From Clostridia bacterium (GTDB lineage: Bacteria > Bacillota > Clostridia > Oscillospirales > Butyricicoccaceae), in contig CAAFJY010000059.1 in the NCBI GenBank assembly GCA_900763355.1, forward strand, positions 1 to 9,879: a stretch of DNA of 9,879 nt. Reading direction: 5' to 3'. The notes under the pieces are model-generated. The model was not told the DNA's origin and made no database searches. It saw nothing but the letters and a program-made list of their open reading frames with translations. Position numbers and translations under genes: made by a program. Below, in pieces: positions 1 to 7,661 of this stretch. The first letter of the stretch is position 1, and every line of letters begins with the position of its first letter.

Positions 1-30
1 CTCCGGGGGAAATTTTCCGGGAAAAGGGGC

Positions 31-57
31 AAAAAAACTCCCGGCCGGGGCCGGGAG
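31..57 (-). terminator. Rho-independent terminator after the dehydrogenase/serine dehydratase operon
   Basis: On the minus strand an 8-bp GC-rich stem (arms at 50-57 and 38-45, loop CCCG) is followed directly by seven T residues (31-37). It lies about 22 bases past the stop codon of the acetyltransferase gene and closes the four-gene operon. Bases 1-30 beyond it hold nothing I can assign. Confidence 0.88.
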
Positions 58-79
58 CGGAAAAGCGCCGATTTTTTTT

Positions 80-559
80 TTATTTTCGGATGAGATTTTG
101 GTAAATGGCGGGGTGGCTGTCCGGGATGGGGATGGCCCCCACCGTCCGCTCATAGAAGCCCTGGGCCTCGTCGGCCCAGCCGATGATGGCATAGGCATAG
201 CCCATCTCCCACATGGAGTGGAGACAGGCCAGCAGCAGCCCCTCCCCCACCCCCAGGCCCCGGAAGGCCGGGTCGATGCCGATGGGGCCGAAATAATCCT
301 TCCCCGTGGCCTCGAAGCAGGAAAAGCCGATGATCTCCTTGTCCTTCACCGCCGCATAGCAGGTGCTGGGGACGGTGGACAGGGCGGCCTCGCACTCGTG
401 CATCCAGCCGTCGCCAAAGTGCTTCTGCACAAAGGCCAGCACCCGCCCCTTGTCCGGGGCGATGACCCGCTTGACCGAAACGCCCTTGTCTCCCAGCGCC
501 CGGAGCACCGGTTCCTTGCCCGGGAGGGTCCACAGCCGGACCAACAGATCCCGGGCCAT
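80..559 (-). CDS. GNAT-family N-acetyltransferase, substrate unknown
   Basis: A 159-residue protein expected to move an acetyl group from acetyl-CoA to an amine on an unidentified substrate in the cytoplasm. The GNAT core is visible: a beta strand reading FGPIGIDP (residues 90-97) runs into the acetyl-CoA pyrophosphate loop RGLGVG (100-105), and the carboxy end has the GFYERTVGAIPI stretch typical of motif B. The length is normal for a single-domain GNAT, with no signal peptide or membrane segment. I chose the ATG at 559 rather than the longer upstream frame because it follows a GGAGG site with 8-base spacing and begins where the family-like sequence begins. Its A is also the last base of the sdaAA stop codon (TGATG), so translation is probably coupled to sdaAA. 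It is the last gene of the operon. Substrate cannot be read from the sequence; a role tied to amino-acid breakdown is only an inference from position. Confidence 0.85.
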   Translation of the reverse strand: MARDLLVRLWTLPGKEPVLRALGDKGVSVKRVIAPDKGRVLAFVQKHFGDGWMHECEAALSTVPSTCYAAVKDKEIIGFSCFEATGKDYFGPIGIDPAFRGLGVGEGLLLACLHSMWEMGYAYAIIGWADEAQGFYERTVGAIPIPDSHPAIYQNLIRK

Positions 560-1428
560 CAGAAGAGCCTCCGCTTCGCGGCCAGACCGGTGGCCGTGGC
601 GGCCAGACCGCCCTCGCCGGTCTCCCGGACACAGGCGGGCATCCCGCAGCCGATCTGATACATGGCGTCGATGACCTCGTCCAGGGGGACGAAGCTCTCG
701 ATCCCCGCCAGGGAGAGGTCGGCGGCCGCGATGGCCAAAACGGCATAGATGCCGTTGCGCTTGATGCAGGGGACCTCTACCAGCCCGGCCACCGGGTCGC
801 ACACCAGGCCCAGGCTGTTTTTCATGGCCAGGGCGGCGGCGTTGACGCACTGCCGGGCCGAGCCCCCCATCACATCGCACAGGGCGGCGGCCGCCATGGC
901 GGCCGCGGTGCCGCATTCGGCCTGGCAGCCCCCGGCCGCGCCGGAGATGCTGGCCCGGGCGGCGGTGACGGCGCCCACGCCCCCGGCAGTGAGGAGAGCG
1001 TCCAGGGCGTCCCGGTCCTGGAAGCCGTATTCCTCCTGAGCCGCCAGCAGCACCCCGGGGAGAATGCCTGCCGAGCCCGCCGTGGGCGCGGCGGCGATGA
1101 CTCCCATGGCGGCATTGTAGCCGCTGGTGGCCAGGGCATAGGCCACGGCCTTGGCCTCCATGCCTCCCAGGAGATTTTTCCGGTTGCGGATGTGGTTGTA
1201 ATACCGGGCGGCGTCCCCCCCGGTGAGCCCGCTCACCGACTTGAGATCGGTGGCGATGCCGGCAGAGGCCGCCTCCTTCATGACCCGCCAGGTGCGGGAC
1301 AGCTTTTCCAGGATGCTCTCGGCGGAAGCGCCGGTCTCCCGGACCTCCTCCCGCAGGACGATCTGCCCCAGGGAGAGGTTGTTCTTGGCGCTTTCGTCCA
1401 AGAGATAATCCATGCTCTGTACTTCCAT
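559..1428 (-). CDS. sdaAA: L-serine ammonia-lyase (dehydratase), iron-sulfur type, alpha subunit
   Basis: The catalytic alpha chain (289 residues) of the oxygen-sensitive two-subunit enzyme that converts L-serine to pyruvate and ammonia. Three cysteines match the [4Fe-4S] ligands known in the family: Cys168 in GGCQAE, Cys210 in VCDP and Cys221 in VPCIKRN; the 11-residue spacing between the last two is the one found in the family. A glycine- and alanine-rich stretch (about 104-190) is typical of this chain. The ATG at 1428 has an AAGGAGG site (1434-1440) with 5-base spacing; the in-frame Met6 would be about 20 bases away and is less likely. That site overlaps the stop codon of sdaAB 10 bases upstream, and the gene runs straight into the acetyltransferase gene. 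The chain is full length for the separate-subunit (Gram-positive) form. The identification is secure; kinetic role is inferred. Confidence 0.95.
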   Translation of the reverse strand: MEVQSMDYLLDESAKNNLSLGQIVLREEVRETGASAESILEKLSRTWRVMKEAASAGIATDLKSVSGLTGGDAARYYNHIRNRKNLLGGMEAKAVAYALATSGYNAAMGVIAAAPTAGSAGILPGVLLAAQEEYGFQDRDALDALLTAGGVGAVTAARASISGAAGGCQAECGTAAAMAAAALCDVMGGSARQCVNAAALAMKNSLGLVCDPVAGLVEVPCIKRNGIYAVLAIAAADLSLAGIESFVPLDEVIDAMYQIGCGMPACVRETGEGGLAATATGLAAKRRLF

Positions 1429-1438
1429 GTGCTCCTCC

Positions 1439-2101
1439 TTACAGCCGCGGGATCATGGCGGCGGACGAAACGCTCTCTACCCGGCAGAGCTGCTCTACCG
1501 TGTCGGGATCCACCGGGACGTCGGTCTCCACCACGGTGATGACGTCCCCCTCCCGCCGCGTGCGGGACAGGCGGAGATTGCCGATGTTGTAGCCCTTGGC
1601 GGACAAAATCCCCGCGATCCCCGCCAGCACCCCGGGGGAATCCCGGTGGAAGAGGATGAGGGTGTCCTCGGCAAAGGTGGCCTCCACCTCCATCCCGTTG
1701 ATCTCCACGATGCGGATGGCGCCGCCCCCCACCGATTCTCCCCGGAGAGAGATCTTCTTGTGCTTGGAAGCGGCCTCGATGACCACGGTGTTGGGGTGGA
1801 AGCGGGGCTCCTCCCCGGTGGTGATCTCAAAGGTCAGGCCCCGGAACTCCGCCAGGCCCAGGCTCTCGCGGATCTTTTCGTTGTCGGTGTTAAAGCCCAA
1901 AAGGCCGCCGATGACGGCCTTGTCGGTGCCGTGGCCCCGATAGGTGTCGGCAAAGGAGCCGTAAAAGGTCACCTTGGCCTGGCGCACATCCTCACCCAGG
2001 AGCTTGCGGCACACCAGCCCGATGCGCACGGCTCCCGCCGTGTGGGAGGACGAAGGCCCCACCGTCACCGGACCCAGAATATCAAACAGACCGATGCTCA
2101 T
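1439..2101 (-). CDS. sdaAB: L-serine ammonia-lyase (dehydratase), iron-sulfur type, beta subunit with ACT domain
   Basis: The 220-residue beta chain, partner of SdaAA in deaminating serine to pyruvate. The hallmark SSSHTAG motif is at residues 17-23, GHGTDKA at 56-62 and SVGGGAI at 123-129. From about residue 148 the protein is a predicted ACT domain (DSPGVLAGIAGIL at 154-166), the fold that commonly binds amino acids and is a plausible serine-sensing or assembly domain here. The gene starts 21 bases after the dehydrogenase stop and precedes sdaAA by 10 bases; the beta-then-alpha order is usual in Firmicutes. The start ATG at 2101 has only a modest ribosome binding site (AGGCAGG, 7-base spacing), so it may rely on ribosomes arriving from the upstream gene. 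Full length, with no visible defects. Confidence 0.95.
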   Translation of the reverse strand: MSIGLFDILGPVTVGPSSSHTAGAVRIGLVCRKLLGEDVRQAKVTFYGSFADTYRGHGTDKAVIGGLLGFNTDNEKIRESLGLAEFRGLTFEITTGEEPRFHPNTVVIEAASKHKKISLRGESVGGGAIRIVEINGMEVEATFAEDTLILFHRDSPGVLAGIAGILSAKGYNIGNLRLSRTRREGDVITVVETDVPVDPDTVEQLCRVESVSSAAMIPRL

Positions 2102-2122
2102 ACGCTTGCCTGCCTTTCTTTA

Positions 2123-3370
2123 TCAGGGGAAGATGCCGCGGATCTTTTTGGCCACGCACACCTTGTCCAGCGCCAGGACAAAGGCCGCCAGCCGCAGGGA
2201 CACGCCGTATTCCAGCGCCCCCTCCCACACCCGGTCAAAGGTCTTGAGGATGAGGTTTTTCATCATGCGGTTGACCTCGTACTCGTCCCACATGAGGGAC
2301 TGGACGTTCTGCACCCGCTCAAAATAATCCACGATGACGCCGCCGGGGGTGGCCACCAGGTCGGGGATGACGGTGATCTCCCGCTCCTCCAGCACGGCGT
2401 CGGCCCCGGGGGTCACCTGGGCGTTGCCGCATTCCAGCACCAGCTGGGCCTGGATGCCCCGGGCGTTGTCGGCGGTGACGGTCTCCCCCACGGCGCAGGT
2501 GGCGAGGACGGTGCAGGGGGTGCACAGCAGCGCTTCCCGCCCGATGTGCTGGACCCCCGCGGCCCGGTATTCCGCAAGAGGTTTGCCCGCCAGCTTGTGC
2601 TCCACGATCTCCGGCACGTCCAGCCCCGCCTCCCGGAAGATGGCCCCGCTGGTGTCGGAAAGGCCCACGATGCGGATGCCCTCCTCATACATGCCCTCAG
2701 CGGCCGAGCGGCCCACGTTGCCGAAGCCGTCGATGACGGCGGTACACCGGTCGTTGGGGAGCTTGAGCCGCTTCATGGCCTCCTTGAGGACATAGACCGC
2801 CCCCCGGCCGGTGGCTTCGGTCCGGCCCAGGGAGCCCCCCAGCTCCACCGGCTTGCCGGTGACGATGCCGGGGATGGCCGTCCCGGCCATCATGCTGTAG
2901 GTGTCCATGATCCAGCCCATGACGGCCTCGTTGGTGCCCACATCCGGGGCGGGGATATCCTTGTCCGGGCCGATGACCGGGAGGATCATGGCGGTATACC
3001 GCCGGGTCAGGCGCACCAGCTCGTTGTGGGAGAGCTTGTGGGGATTGGCGTTGACGCCCCCCTTTGCGCCCCCAAAGGGCAGGCCCGCCAGGGTGCATTT
3101 CAGGGTCATGAGCCCCGCCAGCCCCCGCATACTGTCCAGATCGACGCTCTCGTCATAGCGGACGCCCCCCTTATAGGGGCCCAGCAGGTTGGAATGCTGC
3201 ACCCGGTAGCCCCGGAAGATGGTGACGCTCCCGTCGTCCATCTCCACGGGGATGGAGACGATCATCTCCCGCTCGGGATATTTGGCGAACTCATACTGGC
3301 TCCGTTCCAGGCCCAGGATGCCCGCCGCCCGGTCGATCATCCCTTTGTAATTCTCATAAATGCTGTCCAA
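2123..3370 (-). CDS. gdhA: Glu/Leu/Phe/Val dehydrogenase family protein, probable (divergent) glutamate dehydrogenase
   Basis: A 415-residue amino-acid dehydrogenase, expected to interconvert an amino acid (glutamate in most relatives) and its 2-oxo acid plus ammonia with NAD(P). Domain I is canonical: GPYKGGVR with Lys67, LKCTLAG with Lys91, GGAKGG with the catalytic Lys103, and PAPDVGT with the catalytic Asp143. The dinucleotide loop GFGNVG is at 215-220, with Asp239 after the next strand. Domain II departs from RocG-type enzymes: the usual VSYFE reads VDYFE (Asp348), the AGGV loop reads ATPGGV, and the PAAxEN region reads ATCAVGET. The start is a TTG at 3370 behind GAGGTGA with 7-base spacing; no ATG nearby is as well placed. 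It is first in an operon with sdaAB, sdaAA and a GNAT gene, behind its own promoter. Family assignment is firm; glutamate as substrate is likely but less sure because of the altered pocket. Confidence 0.9.
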   Translation of the reverse strand: MDSIYENYKGMIDRAAGILGLERSQYEFAKYPEREMIVSIPVEMDDGSVTIFRGYRVQHSNLLGPYKGGVRYDESVDLDSMRGLAGLMTLKCTLAGLPFGGAKGGVNANPHKLSHNELVRLTRRYTAMILPVIGPDKDIPAPDVGTNEAVMGWIMDTYSMMAGTAIPGIVTGKPVELGGSLGRTEATGRGAVYVLKEAMKRLKLPNDRCTAVIDGFGNVGRSAAEGMYEEGIRIVGLSDTSGAIFREAGLDVPEIVEHKLAGKPLAEYRAAGVQHIGREALLCTPCTVLATCAVGETVTADNARGIQAQLVLECGNAQVTPGADAVLEEREITVIPDLVATPGGVIVDYFERVQNVQSLMWDEYEVNRMMKNLILKTFDRVWEGALEYGVSLRLAAFVLALDKVCVAKKIRGIFP

Positions 3371-3377
3371 AAGGCTG

Positions 3378-3384
3378 TCACCTC
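3378..3384 (-). promoter_or_regulatory. Ribosome binding site that sets the TTG start of the dehydrogenase
   Basis: On the minus strand GAGGTGA lies 7 bases before the TTG at 3370-3368. It decides in favour of this non-standard start codon over the in-frame Met11 further in. Confidence 0.8.
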
Positions 3385-3416
3385 GTCATTTTTCATAAAT
3401 ATTGATCTTGATTTTT

Positions 3417-3464
3417 GGCGATTTCGCCGATTTTCCGGGAACATTCACCGGTATGCCGGAAAAT
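3417..3464 (-). promoter_or_regulatory. Structured 5' leader of the dehydrogenase operon: two successive inverted repeats
   Basis: The transcript from the promoter at 3481-3509 would have a leader of about 104 nt. It can form a hairpin with perfect 9-base arms (minus strand ATTTTCCGG at 3464-3456 and CCGGAAAAT at 3438-3430, 17-base loop), then a small GGCG-AAAT-CGCC hairpin (3428-3417). No T run follows, so this is not an intrinsic terminator. It does not look like a riboswitch class I know. It could be an RNA control element, a DNA operator or chance. Confidence 0.45.
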
Positions 3465-3480
3465 TGCCCGTTCTAGCCCT

Positions 3481-3509
3481 ATGATAGCACAAAGGGCGAG
3501 CCGGGACAA
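3481..3509 (-). promoter_or_regulatory. Sigma-A type promoter for the dehydrogenase-sdaAB-sdaAA-GNAT operon
   Basis: On the minus strand TTGTCC (3509-3504; 4 of 6 to the -35 consensus) is separated by exactly 17 bases from TATCAT (3486-3481; 5 of 6 to the -10 consensus). The -10 is preceded by TGC, an extended -10. The predicted transcription start is near 3474. It sits between the rpoD terminator and the first gene of the operon, exactly where a promoter is required. Confidence 0.75.
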
Positions 3510-3577
3510 CCGCTTTCCTCTCCGTTGTTCTGCACGATTTTCCGCTTCTTTTTTTGTGCATTTCACCGGGAAAGCGC

Positions 3578-3612
3578 AAAAAAGCGGGGCGCGCCGCCTG
3601 GGCACGCCCCGC
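3578..3612 (-). terminator. Rho-independent terminator of the dgt-dnaG-rpoD unit
   Basis: On the minus strand a 12-bp stem with one G-T wobble (arms 3612-3601 and 3595-3584, 5-base loop CAGGC) is followed by T6 (3583-3578). It begins 13 bases after the rpoD stop codon and separates rpoD from the catabolic operon downstream. Confidence 0.93.
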
Positions 3613-3625
3613 CGGGGGAGATGAT

Positions 3626-4756
<1,131 letters not shown>

Positions 4757-4758
4757 GT

Positions 4759-6570
4759 TCATTCCTCCTTACCCTGTCTCCGCCGCAGAGCGGCCTGGAT
4801 GAGCAGGCCGTCGTCCTGGGGCGCGGTTCTTTTTTCATAACAAAACGTAATTTTTCGAATATAATCGTCCAGCGCCCGGCGCGTGTCCCCCGTCCGCACC
4901 TGGCGGCCCAGGATGTCGGTGAGCTGACGGCGCTCGTCGTCGGTGAGATCGTTCATGCAGGCGGCGGCCTCCGGTTCCAGGCCCCGGTCCCGCCGGTCAA
5001 TGGCTTTTTGATAGATCCCCGCCAAAAAGGGCGAGGAAAACTGCTCCGGCCCCACCCGGGCCCGGGCATAGTCCAGGCTGTCCCGGTCGTCCAGCACCAG
5101 CGCCAGCAGCCGCTCCTCCGCCGCGGCCGAGGGCGGGTCGGTGTACCGCAGCTCCCAGGCCTTTGGCTGCATGCGCCGCTCGGGCTGGAGCGCGTCCCGG
5201 TCCAGCTGCTTCTGCTGCTGGCGGCGGCGGTTTTCCCGGGCCCGTTTGGCCTCGGTCATGACGCTGTCCGGGGAGACGCCCGCCTCCTGGGCGGCGGTGC
5301 GGGCATAAATTTCCCGCTCCACCGGGGAGGAGAGCCCCGCGATGTACTGGACGGCATCCTTGATATAGGCGATGCGCTGGGTGTCGTCGCTCAGATCGGT
5401 GTATTTCTGCCGCAGCTCCCCCATGCGGTACTGCCCGTCGGTCTGGGGCTTGTCCAAAAGAGAGCGGAAGGCGGCGGCGCCGTTGGCTTTGATAAAATCA
5501 TCCGGGTCCACCTTCATGGGCCGGCCATCGCTGTCATAGAGGACCCGGCCCTGGGCGTCCCGCTTGGGGGGCAGGCGCAGCACCCGGACCCCCAGGCCGT
5601 TGGCCCGGAGGATGTCGATGGCCTTTTCGGTGGCCTTTTGCCCGGCGGAGTCGGCGTCGTAGCAGATGACCACCTCGGAGGTGTATTTGCTGAGAAGCCG
5701 GGCCTGCTCCTGGGTGAAGGCCGTCCCGCAGGAGGCCACGGCGCTGTCGAACCCCGCCTGGTGGAGGGCGATGACGTCGATGTTCCCCTCGCAGAGGATG
5801 AAGCGGCTTTCCTTTGTCTTTTTCGCCAGATTCATGGCGTAGAGGGTGCGGCTCTTGCTGTAGACCGGGGTGTCGGAGCTGTTGATGTACTTGCGCCCAT
5901 CCCCGTCTCCGTGGATGACCCGGCCGCCAAAGGCCACCACATCCCCCCGGATGTCGATGATGGGGAAGATCACCCGGTCCCGGAAAAAGCAGTACAGGCT
6001 CCCCCGCTTGCTGCGGCCCGCCAGGCGGGCTTCCTCCAATTCGGCGTCGGTATAGCCCTTTTGCCGCATGGCCAGGATGAGCCCATCCCAGCTGTCGTCG
6101 GCATAGCCCAGGCCAAAGCGGACGATGGTCTGCTTTGTCATCCCCCGCTTTTCCATGAGATAGCGCAGGGCCTCGCCCCCCCGGGGTCCGGTGAGGGTCT
6201 CGTAGTAATACCGGGCGGCGTCCCGGTTGAGATTCAAAAGACGCTGACGGCGGAGACGGCTTTTGCCCCCGTCCTCGTCCTGGGGGACCTCCATCCCCGC
6301 CAGGTCAGCCAGCTTGTGGATGGCGTCGATGTAGGGGAGATTTTCGATCTTCATCACGAAATGGATGGCGTTGCCCCCCTCCCCGCAGCCGAAGCATTTG
6401 AAAAACTGCTTTTCCCGGGTGACGGAGAAGGAGGGCGTTTTTTCGTGATGGAACGGGCAGCAGGCCCAATAATTGTTCCCCTTGCGCTTCAGGGGAACAT
6501 AGCGGTTGACCAGGTCCACGATGTCGGTCCGGGCCAGCAGCTCGTCGAGAAATTGCTGCGGAAGCGCCAC
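4759..6570 (-). CDS. dnaG: DNA primase
   Basis: A 603-residue primase that makes RNA primers at the replication fork and normally works with the replicative helicase. The amino-terminal zinc domain shows CPFHHEKTPSF with Cys38 and His41, then FKCFGCGEGG with Cys59 and Cys62. The RNA polymerase core includes RVIFPIIDIRGDVVAFGGR (about 199-217) and KYINSSDTPVYSKS (227-240). The Toprim metal site is Glu261 in EGNIDVI plus Asp305 and Asp307 in YDADSAGQKA. The carboxy region from about 430 is a helical, charged helicase-interaction type domain. Two departures: EGNID where EGYMD is common, and an extra stretch (about 336-353) between RLPP and the DPDDF motif. It starts at GTG (6570) behind AAAGGAGG with 8-base spacing, 55 bases after dgt, and its last codons carry the rpoD ribosome binding site. 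Confidence 0.97.
   Translation of the reverse strand: MALPQQFLDELLARTDIVDLVNRYVPLKRKGNNYWACCPFHHEKTPSFSVTREKQFFKCFGCGEGGNAIHFVMKIENLPYIDAIHKLADLAGMEVPQDEDGGKSRLRRQRLLNLNRDAARYYYETLTGPRGGEALRYLMEKRGMTKQTIVRFGLGYADDSWDGLILAMRQKGYTDAELEEARLAGRSKRGSLYCFFRDRVIFPIIDIRGDVVAFGGRVIHGDGDGRKYINSSDTPVYSKSRTLYAMNLAKKTKESRFILCEGNIDVIALHQAGFDSAVASCGTAFTQEQARLLSKYTSEVVICYDADSAGQKATEKAIDILRANGLGVRVLRLPPKRDAQGRVLYDSDGRPMKVDPDDFIKANGAAAFRSLLDKPQTDGQYRMGELRQKYTDLSDDTQRIAYIKDAVQYIAGLSSPVEREIYARTAAQEAGVSPDSVMTEAKRARENRRRQQQKQLDRDALQPERRMQPKAWELRYTDPPSAAAEERLLALVLDDRDSLDYARARVGPEQFSSPFLAGIYQKAIDRRDRGLEPEAAACMNDLTDDERRQLTDILGRQVRTGDTRRALDDYIRKITFCYEKRTAPQDDGLLIQAALRRRQGKEE
4764..4770 (-). promoter_or_regulatory. Ribosome binding site that sets the rpoD start, within the 3' end of dnaG
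   Basis: AAGGAGG on the minus strand is 7 bases from the ATG at 4756-4754 but only 1 base from the ATG at 4762-4760. Good spacing favours the downstream ATG, giving a protein two residues shorter than the longest reading frame. Confidence 0.8.
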
Positions 6571-6578
6571 GCTTCCCC

Positions 6579-6586
6579 CCTCCTTT
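6579..6586 (-). promoter_or_regulatory. Ribosome binding site that sets the GTG start of dnaG
   Basis: AAAGGAGG on the minus strand lies 8 bases before the GTG at 6570-6568, and the zinc-finger domain begins at the usual distance from that codon. The 55-base dgt-dnaG gap shows no convincing promoter or terminator. Confidence 0.75.
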
Positions 6587-6625
6587 CCGGAAAAACGTCA
6601 AAAACAGATGGCAAGTCCCCAACCT

Positions 6626-7630
6626 TTACAGCTTGTTCCAGCTGGTGGGGACGGTCAGAGACTGAAACACATGGACGGCATAGCGGTCGGTCATCCCGGC
6701 GATATAGTCGCACACGGCGGTGTCGTTCCCGTCCCGGTCGGCGATGAGGAGGTATTCCCCCGGCAGCCGCTCGGGGTACTGCATGAAATGCTTGTAGAGG
6801 AAGGCCACGATGTCCTCGCACTTGCCCTCCTCCCCCTTGGCCACGGGGTTGCGGTAGACGGCCTCGTACATGAAATCCCGCAGAGCGCTCATGAGACGGG
6901 CGGTCTCCGGCTCCATGCCGATCTCCCCCGTGTCCAGGCCAAAGGCGATCATGGCGCTGACCAGGGTCCCGATCCGGCGGGAATGGCTGCTGCCCAGCCC
7001 CAGCTTGATGTCAAAGGGGATGTCCTCCTCCCCCAGGACCCCGGCGCGGATGGCGTCATCGATGTCGTGGTTGATATAGGCGATGCGGTCGGCCAGGTGG
7101 ACGATGCGCCCCTCCGGCGTGTCGGCGGTCTTGGGACCGGTGTGGCAGAGGATGCCGTCCATCACCTCCCGGGTGAGGTTGAGGCCCTTGCCCTCCTTTT
7201 CCAGCAGGCGCACCACCCGAAGGCTCTGCTCGTTGTGGTGGAAGGGGATGCCCCGCACGGCGGTGAGGGCCCGCTCCCCCGCGTGGCCAAAGGGGGTGTG
7301 CCCCAGGTCGTGCCCAAGAGCGATGGCCTCGGTAAGATCCTCGTTGAGCCGAAGCCCCCGGGCCACCGTCCGGGAGATCTGCGCCACCTCCAGGGTGTGG
7401 GTCAGGCGGGTGCGGTAATGGTCCCCCTCCGGGGAGAGAAAGACCTGGGTCTTGTGCTTGAGACGGCGGAAGCTCTTGCTGTGGATGATCCGGTCCCGGT
7501 CCCGCATGAAGCAGGTCCGCAGATCATCGGGGGCTTCCTCCCGCTCCCGCCCCTGGGAGTTCCGGGCCAGAGTGGCCCGGGGGGACAGGATCTGCCCCTC
7601 GGTCTCCTCGATCCGTTCCCGAACGGTCAT
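6626..7630 (-). CDS. dgt: Deoxyguanosinetriphosphate triphosphohydrolase-like protein (HD domain dNTPase)
   Basis: A 334-residue HD-superfamily hydrolase of the dGTPase/SAMHD1 group; such enzymes split dNTPs into deoxynucleoside and triphosphate and so trim the DNA precursor pool. The metal-binding residues are visible: His78 in RLTHTLEVAQ, His107-Asp108 in LGHDLGHTPFGH, and Asp181 in LADRIAYINHDIDDA. FHHNEQSLRVV (130-140) is a second family hallmark. Length fits the short Gram-positive forms. In-frame GTG (7639) and ATG (7636) codons lie upstream, but both fall in or against the GAGGTGAT ribosome binding site, so the ATG at 7630 is preferred. It is the first gene of a unit with dnaG and rpoD, a pairing that makes sense for replication. 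Exact nucleotide preference cannot be read from sequence. Confidence 0.93.
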   Translation of the reverse strand: MTVRERIEETEGQILSPRATLARNSQGREREEAPDDLRTCFMRDRDRIIHSKSFRRLKHKTQVFLSPEGDHYRTRLTHTLEVAQISRTVARGLRLNEDLTEAIALGHDLGHTPFGHAGERALTAVRGIPFHHNEQSLRVVRLLEKEGKGLNLTREVMDGILCHTGPKTADTPEGRIVHLADRIAYINHDIDDAIRAGVLGEEDIPFDIKLGLGSSHSRRIGTLVSAMIAFGLDTGEIGMEPETARLMSALRDFMYEAVYRNPVAKGEEGKCEDIVAFLYKHFMQYPERLPGEYLLIADRDGNDTAVCDYIAGMTDRYAVHVFQSLTVPTSWNKL

Positions 7631-7634
7631 GTGC

Positions 7635-7642
7635 ATCACCTC
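7635..7642 (-). promoter_or_regulatory. Ribosome binding site that sets the dgt start
   Basis: GAGGTGAT on the minus strand is 4 bases (8 from its GAGG core) before the ATG at 7630. Using the upstream GTG (7639) or ATG (7636) would place the start codon inside the binding site itself, so these are rejected. Confidence 0.75.
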
Positions 7643-7646
7643 TTAC

Positions 7647-7652
7647 ATTATA
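7647..7652 (-). promoter_or_regulatory. Possible -10 box for dgt-dnaG-rpoD (perfect TATAAT, poor -35)
   Basis: A perfect TATAAT lies on the minus strand right after the yigZ terminator, where a promoter for this unit is expected. No good -35 is seen 16-18 bases upstream, because that stretch is the 3' arm of the terminator. If used, transcription would begin within a few bases of the ribosome binding site, giving an unusually short leader of about 10-12 nt. Confidence 0.4.
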
Positions 7653-7661
7653 GAAATACGC

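Noticed and set aside
12..23. A 12-base sequence (ATTTTCCGGGAA) shared with the operon leader at 3430-3441
   Set aside because: A 12-base match is expected a few times by chance in a window of this size, so it is not evidence for a repeat family.
560..916. Amino-terminal extension of the acetyltransferase frame up to 916
   Set aside because: The extension is an Arg/Gly/His-rich shadow of sdaAA in another frame; the GNAT-like protein begins at the ATG at 559, which has its own ribosome binding site.
1412..3484. A 690-residue plus-strand open frame opposite sdaAB and the dehydrogenase, with similar long plus-strand frames at 3554-4840, 5008-6747, 6506-7711 and 8422-9693
   Set aside because: Each lies antisense to a clearly identified gene, has a low-complexity composition rich in His, Gly, Leu, Val and Asp, lacks recognisable domains and a good ribosome binding site. 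They come from high GC at third codon positions of the real genes.
3542..3587. An inverted repeat (CCGCTTCTTT with AAAAAAGCGG) overlapping the rpoD terminator
   Set aside because: It has a mismatch, is AT-rich, spans a wide loop and competes with the far stronger 12-bp terminator stem; probably a by-product of A/T runs near GC arms.
3371..3625. A small gene or RNA gene in the largest gap
   Set aside because: The gap is accounted for by terminator, promoter and leader; the short open frames across it lack ribosome binding sites and cross these signals, and no tRNA or known small RNA shape was seen.
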